Origin: Candidatus Cloacimonadota bacterium
GTDB lineage: Bacteria > Cloacimonadota > Cloacimonadia > Cloacimonadales > Cloacimonadaceae
DNA length: 9,658 nt
Reading direction: 5' to 3'
NCBI GenBank assembly: GCA_023230795.1
Contig: JALNWR010000097.1
Span: 1-9,658 of the forward strand
Shown here: in pieces, positions 5,221 through 9,658 of the stretch
Layout: the number at the start of each line of letters is the position of its first letter
How positions within the stretch are numbered: position 1 is the stretch's first letter
Translations under genes and position numbers: made by a program
The notes under the pieces: model-generated
The model's input: only the letters and a program-made list of their open reading frames with translations
Databases searched by the model: none
What the model was told of the DNA's origin: nothing

Positions 5221-5730
5221 TTATTCTGCTTCGACTTCGGTTTCTACTTCGGCCCTTACTTCTTCAGTGGCTTCTACTTCGACTTCAGCTTCGGCTTCGA
5301 CCACAAAGTTCAGATTTGCTACCACATCTTTGTGTAGCTTGATCTGCAGATTGTGTTCTCCCAATTCCTTGATATGATGTTCCATTTGAACATTCGAGCG
5401 CATGATATTAATGTCTTGCTCTTTGAGCGCGACCACGATATCGTTATCAGAAACTGAGCCAAACATACTGCCTTGCTCATCTGCTTTGCGGATAAATGTC
5501 AGTTTTACAGAAGCTATTTTTTCGGCAAGGTTTTTTAATTCGAGCAGTTTCTTTTCTTCATCAGCTTTGAGTTCGGCTTGAATCGAACCCAGTTTTTTCA
5601 TATTTGCAGGCGTAGCATAAAGTGCGAGAGCTCTGGGCACCAGATAGTTTCTGGCATAGCCCTTTTTCACATTTACCACTTCGCCTTTATTGCCCAATTT
5701 TTCTATGTTTTCGAGCATTATAACTTTCAT
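5221..5730 (-). CDS. rplI: 50S ribosomal protein L9
   Basis: L9 binds 23S rRNA near the L1 stalk and helps maintain reading frame. The N-terminal signature LGNKGEVVNVKKGYARNYLV (12-31) is canonical, followed by the long connecting helix (about 41-75) and the C-terminal domain to about 144. At 169 residues it is longer than the usual roughly 150. The excess is an acidic low-complexity tail (145-169) of alternating glutamate with valine/alanine, encoded by imperfect short nucleotide repeats (about 5224-5298). The start overlaps the DUF2232 stop as ATGA (5727-5730), with GGAGG at 5740-5744. Confidence 0.97.
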   Translation of the reverse strand: MKVIMLENIEKLGNKGEVVNVKKGYARNYLVPRALALYATPANMKKLGSIQAELKADEEKKLLELKNLAEKIASVKLTFIRKADEQGSMFGSVSDNDIVVALKEQDINIMRSNVQMEHHIKELGEHNLQIKLHKDVVANLNFVVEAEAEVEVEATEEVRAEVETEVEAE

Positions 5731-6566
5731 GCGGTATTTCCTCCACGTTTGATATTGCTAAAACTCATCCATCCATCGGCAAAACCGATCAGGGTGAGAG
5801 GGATAAAAGCATAAATCAGGATTACTATCATGATGATGCTTTTTATAGCGGTATTTGAGACTACTTTGGAAATCCCCACCCAGACTGAGAAAAATCCCTG
5901 AATGAGGGGAATAGTGCAAAGCAGAATCAAAGCATTGATAAATATATCTCTGCCGGCTTCCAAGAAATAAAGCGGCAGGATAAGCAGAATCAGAATATTG
6001 AAGATCACGGGGAACTTCATTTCGGCAGGTTTGAAGGGAACTTTTATGGTCAGATGAAAGATCCAAAAACCGATCAAAAGCGCGAAGATTTGTCCCACCC
6101 CCCAAAAAGCGGGTAAGACCATCGTCCACAGCCTCCTGGCAAGCTCCATGTATTCAGCGTCAAACATTGCCGGCATCCGATCCTGCATAAGATTCAGTCC
6201 TTCATTGAAACTCTGCGCCATGACATCGCTAAAAAGCAACATCCTAAGCACAGAATAGAGCATTATCACCAGTGTCGCAGCCAGAAAAGCCTGGCCGAGA
6301 AATTGGTTTCGCCTCAAGACTATCAGAAAGACATAGGCCACAGCTCCGACCCCGATGATGGCATCCAGTACCAGCAAAGGAGTACCGAAAGTACTTCCAT
6401 TGAATATCAGGGTAAACAGCGGCATCACAAAAAACGCGGTTAAGGCGCGCTGTGGAGATACTATCGCCGGACCCAGAGCTTTGGCACAGAAGTACATGAC
6501 CAATATCATCCCGAGAAATGGACTTATGGTAGATAAAGCTCCGCTCAAAAAGGACAGAAAGAACAT
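5727..6566 (-). CDS. DUF2232 (YybS-like) polytopic membrane protein
   Basis: This 279-residue, strongly hydrophobic protein has about seven to eight predicted membrane helices, including segments at about 2-30, 42-58, 64-84, 92-111, 150-171, 185-203, 207-229 and 240-263. The position between rpsR and rplI is the place where YybS/DUF2232 proteins occur in other bacteria, and the size and hydropathy fit. The assignment leans on context as much as sequence. The family may be substrate-binding or transport related, but its function is unknown. It starts 3 nt after the rpsR stop without a clear Shine-Dalgarno and ends overlapping rplI, which suggests translational coupling on both sides. Confidence 0.72.
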   Translation of the reverse strand: MFFLSFLSGALSTISPFLGMILVMYFCAKALGPAIVSPQRALTAFFVMPLFTLIFNGSTFGTPLLVLDAIIGVGAVAYVFLIVLRRNQFLGQAFLAATLVIMLYSVLRMLLFSDVMAQSFNEGLNLMQDRMPAMFDAEYMELARRLWTMVLPAFWGVGQIFALLIGFWIFHLTIKVPFKPAEMKFPVIFNILILLILPLYFLEAGRDIFINALILLCTIPLIQGFFSVWVGISKVVSNTAIKSIIMIVILIYAFIPLTLIGFADGWMSFSNIKRGGNTA

Positions 6567-6569
6567 TAT

Positions 6570-6806
6570 TTATTCGACTACGTAAGCAATCAGAGCCATC
6601 TGGCGGGCGCGCTTGATCTCGGTAGTGAGCTTGCGCTGATGTTTGGCGCAGGTACCAGTGAGACGAGATGCTTCGATCTTCCCCACATCTGAGGTGTATT
6701 GGCGCATTAAATCTATATTCTTGTAGTCTATCACAGTATCTTTGTTGGCGCAGAATTTACAATATTTCCTGCGGCTGTACTTTTTTCTTCTATCGCTAAA
6801 ACTCAT
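6570..6806 (-). CDS. rpsR: 30S ribosomal protein S18 (zinc-binding form)
   Basis: S18 pairs with S6 on the platform of the 30S subunit. The 78-residue length and the core KIEASRLTGTCAKHQRKLTTEIKRARQMALI match the family. C16-x-x-C19 together with C53 and H56 looks like the zinc-binding form of S18, rather than the cysteine-free form. The ribosome binding site AGGAGA (6811-6816) overlaps the ssb stop codon. It follows ssb in the conserved rpsF-ssb-rpsR order. Confidence 0.97.
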   Translation of the reverse strand: MSFSDRRKKYSRRKYCKFCANKDTVIDYKNIDLMRQYTSDVGKIEASRLTGTCAKHQRKLTTEIKRARQMALIAYVVE

Positions 6807-6814
6807 TTACTCTC

Positions 6815-7264
6815 CTAAAATGGTACGTCATCGTTTGTGGTTTTGGTGCTGGTCGAAGCCATCTCTTCAGGGGGAAGGGGAACGTCATTATCAGAAGCGG
6901 ATTCCTGACCATCACGAGGCTTCCATTCCAGGAAATGTACATAATCAATAGTTACTTCGGTAATTTTACGATTCACGTTGTTTGGGTCTGTCCAGGTTCT
7001 GGTGTCAACGCGACCTTCGATGAGCAAAGCACTGCCCTTGTGAGCGTTATTGGTTATTGATTCCGCGTTTTTGGCCCAGGCGACACAATCGATCCAACTG
7101 GTAACGGTTTGCCATTGATCACTATCGTCTTTGTAAGATCTGTCTGTTGCCAGAGTTAAGCGAAGAACGGGAGTTCCTTTGGGGGTAAACTTCAGTTCAA
7201 GATCGTTGGCGATTCTACCGCTGACGATGAACTTATTGACACGGGGTAATCTTAAATCTGCCAT
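6815..7264 (-). CDS. ssb: Single-stranded DNA-binding protein
   Basis: SSB coats single-stranded DNA during replication, repair and recombination. The OB-fold covers about residues 6-113, with the recognisable VNKFIVSGRIANDLELKFT start and SALLIEGRVDTRTW strand. A short polar linker (about 117-143) leads to the acidic tip NDDVPF. The tip is the usual docking site for SSB partners and keeps the terminal Pro-Phe with the acidic residues. The total of 149 residues is on the short side of normal. An AGGAGGAA site lies just before the ATG, in the 8-nt gap after rpsF. Confidence 0.97.
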   Translation of the reverse strand: MADLRLPRVNKFIVSGRIANDLELKFTPKGTPVLRLTLATDRSYKDDSDQWQTVTSWIDCVAWAKNAESITNNAHKGSALLIEGRVDTRTWTDPNNVNRKITEVTIDYVHFLEWKPRDGQESASDNDVPLPPEEMASTSTKTTNDDVPF

Positions 7265-7272
7265 GATTCCTC

Positions 7273-7566
7273 CTATTTACTATCGCGAGCGATAAACATA
7301 TGGCGCATGATTTTTTCGTTAATATTGAATTGCTGTTTGATGGCCTTTACTGCAAGGCTGTCCATCGTAAAGTAATTCACATAATAATAGGCTTCCTGGA
7401 GTTTTTCGATGGGATAGGCAAGTATCCTTTTTCCCCAGGGATCGGTTTTGATGATTTCAGCACCAGCTTCACGGAGCAAGCTCAGAGCCGCTTCATTGGC
7501 TGCTTCAGCTTCATCGTTGTTCAGCTTTGGGGTGTACATCATCATTAGTTCGTAATTTCTAATCAT
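7273..7566 (-). CDS. rpsF: 30S ribosomal protein S6
   Basis: S6 binds S18 and 16S rRNA in the platform of the small subunit. The 97-residue protein has the expected MIRNYELMMMYTPKL start and the WGKRILAYPI strand. A longer in-frame reading to 7629 exists, but the ATG at 7564-7566 is chosen because AAAGGAGG (7575-7581) precedes it at good spacing and because family N-termini begin with this strand. It starts 2 nt after the pth stop, so the ribosome binding site lies inside the end of pth. Confidence 0.96.
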   Translation of the reverse strand: MIRNYELMMMYTPKLNNDEAEAANEAALSLLREAGAEIIKTDPWGKRILAYPIEKLQEAYYYVNYFTMDSLAVKAIKQQFNINEKIMRHMFIARDSK

Positions 7567-7568
7567 CC

Positions 7569-8162
7569 TTATTCCTCCTTTGGACTTTTGATTCCGGCAG
7601 CTTTGCAACCGGAATAGGATTTTTTCCATTGACTGTAATCGTTTAACATTTGGGTGAAATCAGCTCGAACATAGGTATCCAAAAACCCGGATATCAGTTC
7701 TAAGCTCTGGGCATAATCTTCCAGTTCGCCAGCTGCAAAATCTTGCAACACGTATTTATCAATAGGGATTTGGCTTGATCTGCCGATCCCGATCCGAATA
7801 CGCTTGAGCTCACTGGGCGGCATCACTTCAAAACACGATTTGAGTCCATTATGGCCGCCATCTCCACCACCACTGCGAATGCGCAATTGGGTGGGCGGAA
7901 GCTCAATATCGTCATGAACTATGAGGCTCTCACTGATATTCCACCTTAGCAGCGCGGCTCTAAGAGCCTTGCCGGAAAGATTCATAAAGGTCTTGGGCTT
8001 TATCGCCACCACCTGCCGAAAAATCAGATAATCATAAAGATCATCGCTACTAAAGCCCAGCTTGTGTGAGCTTGCCCAGCGGTCCAGACATATAAAACCG
8101 ATGTTATGCCTGGTATTCTGATAACGGGGTGTAGGGTTGCCCAAAGCCAAAATCAATCTCAT
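7569..8162 (-). CDS. pth: Peptidyl-tRNA hydrolase
   Basis: Pth cleaves peptidyl-tRNA released prematurely from ribosomes, recycling tRNA. The 197-residue length is normal. Key residues are N9, the catalytic H19 (NTRHNIG), N61 (KPKTFMNLSG), D84 (HDD, 83-85) and N105 (GGHNGLKS), with RIRIGIGR at 121-128. All active-site positions expected for bacterial Pth are present. No clear Shine-Dalgarno precedes the ATG; the start is fixed by the conserved MRLILALGNP. It sits 8 nt after rplY, and the rplY-pth neighbourhood is common in bacteria. Confidence 0.97.
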   Translation of the reverse strand: MRLILALGNPTPRYQNTRHNIGFICLDRWASSHKLGFSSDDLYDYLIFRQVVAIKPKTFMNLSGKALRAALLRWNISESLIVHDDIELPPTQLRIRSGGGDGGHNGLKSCFEVMPPSELKRIRIGIGRSSQIPIDKYVLQDFAAGELEDYAQSLELISGFLDTYVRADFTQMLNDYSQWKKSYSGCKAAGIKSPKEE

Positions 8163-8170
8163 AAAAGGTC

Positions 8171-8797
8171 TTATTCTTCAGAGGGAGATTCTTCTTCTGC
8201 GCCGGCATCTTCTTCGCCTTCTTCAAGCTCTACAGGCTCTTCTTCTTCTGCGGCCTTGGCATGAATCACTACCATGGTAACATCATCGTGATCTTTGTAC
8301 TCCCAAACGCCTTTAGGCAGATCGGAAATATGCAAGGCATCTCCTACTCTCAGATTCGATACATCCAGTTCCATTCCTTCCGGAACGTCTGCAGCTTTAC
8401 AAATAACTTTCACACTACGCTGGATCACATCCATGAAGCCACCTTCCTTGAGGCCTATAGGCTCACCCACATAGTTCACGGGGATATCAAGTTCAAGGAC
8501 GCTATCTTTGTCCAGGACCTGAAAATCTATGTGTAGAAAGTTCCTGTTCACGGGATGCATTTGTTTGTCTTTGAGAATAGTGCGATACTTTTCACCTTCC
8601 AGCTTAACTTCATAGAAGGAGAATTCGGTAAAGCTCTTTTTGTAGCATTTCATGAATTCATTGTCGTTTATGGAAAGCTTGGTAGCTTCCACTCCAGCAC
8701 CATAAAGCACAGCAGGGATCTTGCCCTCGGCTCTGAGAGCGGTAAGATCGCTTTTCTTTTTGGTGTTCCTTGGTTCAGCATTTAGAGTAAATATCAT
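8171..8797 (-). CDS. rplY: 50S ribosomal protein L25, general stress (CTC) form
   Basis: L25/CTC binds 5S rRNA. At 208 residues it is the long two-domain form: the 5S-binding domain (about 1-92, with GKIPAVLYG and HPVNRNFLHIDF) and the CTC beta domain (about 100-182, with PVNYVGEPIGLKEGG and DVSNLRVGDALHISDL). A strongly acidic tail of mostly glutamate follows (about 184-208). Tails of this kind are frequent in long L25 proteins. GGAGG (8802-8806) precedes the ATG. prs lies immediately upstream, as in many genomes. Confidence 0.96.
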   Translation of the reverse strand: MIFTLNAEPRNTKKKSDLTALRAEGKIPAVLYGAGVEATKLSINDNEFMKCYKKSFTEFSFYEVKLEGEKYRTILKDKQMHPVNRNFLHIDFQVLDKDSVLELDIPVNYVGEPIGLKEGGFMDVIQRSVKVICKAADVPEGMELDVSNLRVGDALHISDLPKGVWEYKDHDDVTMVVIHAKAAEEEEPVELEEGEEDAGAEEESPSEE

Positions 8798-8815
8798 TAT
8801 TCCTCCATTTATTTA

Positions 8816-9658
8816 CTATCTGAATAACAGGCTAATGGACTCGCCGATGTGGATTTTTTTGATGGCTATTGCCAGCATTTCCGCTATCGAGAGTTGCACG
8901 ATCTTCTTGCAAGCGCGTTTACGTTCGCTTAGCTGGATCGTATTGGTAATAAAAAGTTTTTCTATGGATGAAGCTTCCAAAGACTCTACAGCCTTGCCGG
9001 AGAGAACTCCATGTGTGCAGGCGGCAAATATCTTTTTTGCGCCTTGCTCTTGCAGAGCTCGCGCCATTTTGATCAAGCTGCCGCCGGTATCGATGATATC
9101 ATCAAACAAAATGGCTGTCTTACCTGTCACATCCCCGATCACGTGGAGCAATTCGCTCTTATCGTCATTTCCGCTGCGCCGTTTATCTCCGATAGCCATA
9201 GAGCAATTCAGCCGTTTGGCCAAAGCCCTGGCTCGATTCGCTCCCCCGGAATCTGGCGAAACCACCACTATGTCTTCCATCTGCATGATGCTTTTGAAAT
9301 AGCGGGCAAAGGAAGGTATGGCATAAAGATGGTCCACCGGAATATCAAAGAAGCCCTGAATCTGATCTGCATGCAAATCTACAGTTACCACGCGATCAGC
9401 TCCGGCCACTGTGATAAGATCGGCAACCAACTTCGCTGTAATCGGCACCCGGGGCTGGTCCTTCTTATCGCTGCGGGCATAAGCGTAATATGGAAGCACG
9501 CAATTAATGCGCTGCGCACTGGCACGCTTGAGGGCATCGATAATGATCAACAGGTCCATCAGGCTATCGTTCACAGGATAGCTGGTGGGCTGGATCACAA
9601 ATACATCCGCACCGCGCACATTGTCATTTATCTTCACGAAGGATTCGTCGTTCGAAAA
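8816..9658 (-). CDS. prs: Ribose-phosphate pyrophosphokinase (PRPP synthetase), 5' end outside window
   Basis: Prs makes PRPP from ribose 5-phosphate and ATP for nucleotide, histidine and NAD synthesis. The visible 280 residues lack the N-terminus. The frame stays open to the window edge and reads FSNDESFVKINDNVRG, the known segment about 35 residues into the protein, so the GTG at 9635-9637 is not the start. Visible motifs are the flexible loop YARSDKKDQPR (about 60-70 of the fragment), DLHADQIQGFF (about 94-104), and the PRPP-binding loop LFDDIIDTGGSL (about 184-195). The C-terminus ISLLFR is normal. rplY follows after 18 nt. Confidence 0.96.
   Translation of the reverse strand, partial: FSNDESFVKINDNVRGADVFVIQPTSYPVNDSLMDLLIIIDALKRASAQRINCVLPYYAYARSDKKDQPRVPITAKLVADLITVAGADRVVTVDLHADQIQGFFDIPVDHLYAIPSFARYFKSIMQMEDIVVVSPDSGGANRARALAKRLNCSMAIGDKRRSGNDDKSELLHVIGDVTGKTAILFDDIIDTGGSLIKMARALQEQGAKKIFAACTHGVLSGKAVESLEASSIEKLFITNTIQLSERKRACKKIVQLSIAEMLAIAIKKIHIGESISLLFR

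Noticed and set aside
7567..7629. 21-residue N-terminal extension of S6
   Set aside because: It lies inside pth. The family start and the AAAGGAGG site both point to the ATG at 7564-7566.
8721..9302. 193-codon plus-strand open frame opposite prs and rplY
   Set aside because: It spans two real genes and their gap in antisense, with low-complexity Ser/Leu composition and no recognisable domain.
9635..9637. GTG as the start of prs
   Set aside because: The frame stays open to the window edge and encodes conserved PRPP synthetase sequence upstream of it, so the gene is cut by the window.

Overview
The window is a compact bacterial chromosome segment of moderate GC (judged by eye). Most of it (2285-9658) is one leftward run of housekeeping genes. 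In transcription order these are prs (cut by the right edge), rplY/ctc, pth, rpsF, ssb, rpsR, a DUF2232/YybS-like membrane protein, rplI, an unrecognised six-helix membrane protein, a DUF721/DciA-like gene, rpe and ffh. The set and its order are typical of bacterial informational operons. Many genes overlap by ATGA or lie within about 20 nt, and most have clear AGGAGG-type ribosome binding sites. The lineage cannot be fixed from the sequence. A Gram-negative, probably anaerobic member of the FCB/Cloacimonadota region of the tree is a low-confidence guess.

The left part (1-2284) is different. Two rightward genes (a zinc-ribbon Nudix hydrolase and a UPF0173 metallo-hydrolase) meet one leftward gene (thiol peroxidase, tpx) with their 3' ends overlapping. 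This three-gene block lies between two inverted copies of a modular, hairpin-rich intergenic repeat (about 67-193 and 2054-2247). Each copy sits just upstream of the first gene on its side, in the same orientation relative to that gene. The left copy is preceded by a partial copy that repeats the first 43 bp at a period of 80 bp and reaches the window edge.

Punctuation: a strong hairpin with a T-rich tail (4572-4614) separates the prs-to-membrane-protein run from DUF721-rpe-ffh. A hairpin plus T-run (2190-2214) follows ffh and appears to be built partly from a small insertion into the repeat element.

Functionally, the long run joins PRPP synthesis, ribosomal proteins (L25, S6, S18, L9), peptidyl-tRNA recycling, single-strand DNA binding, a possible replicative-helicase loader, the pentose-phosphate epimerase and the SRP GTPase. 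The left block looks like peroxide detoxification plus nucleotide-type clean-up. I see no defence system, phage, plasmid or biosynthetic cluster. The genuinely unusual material is the repeat family and its hairpins.
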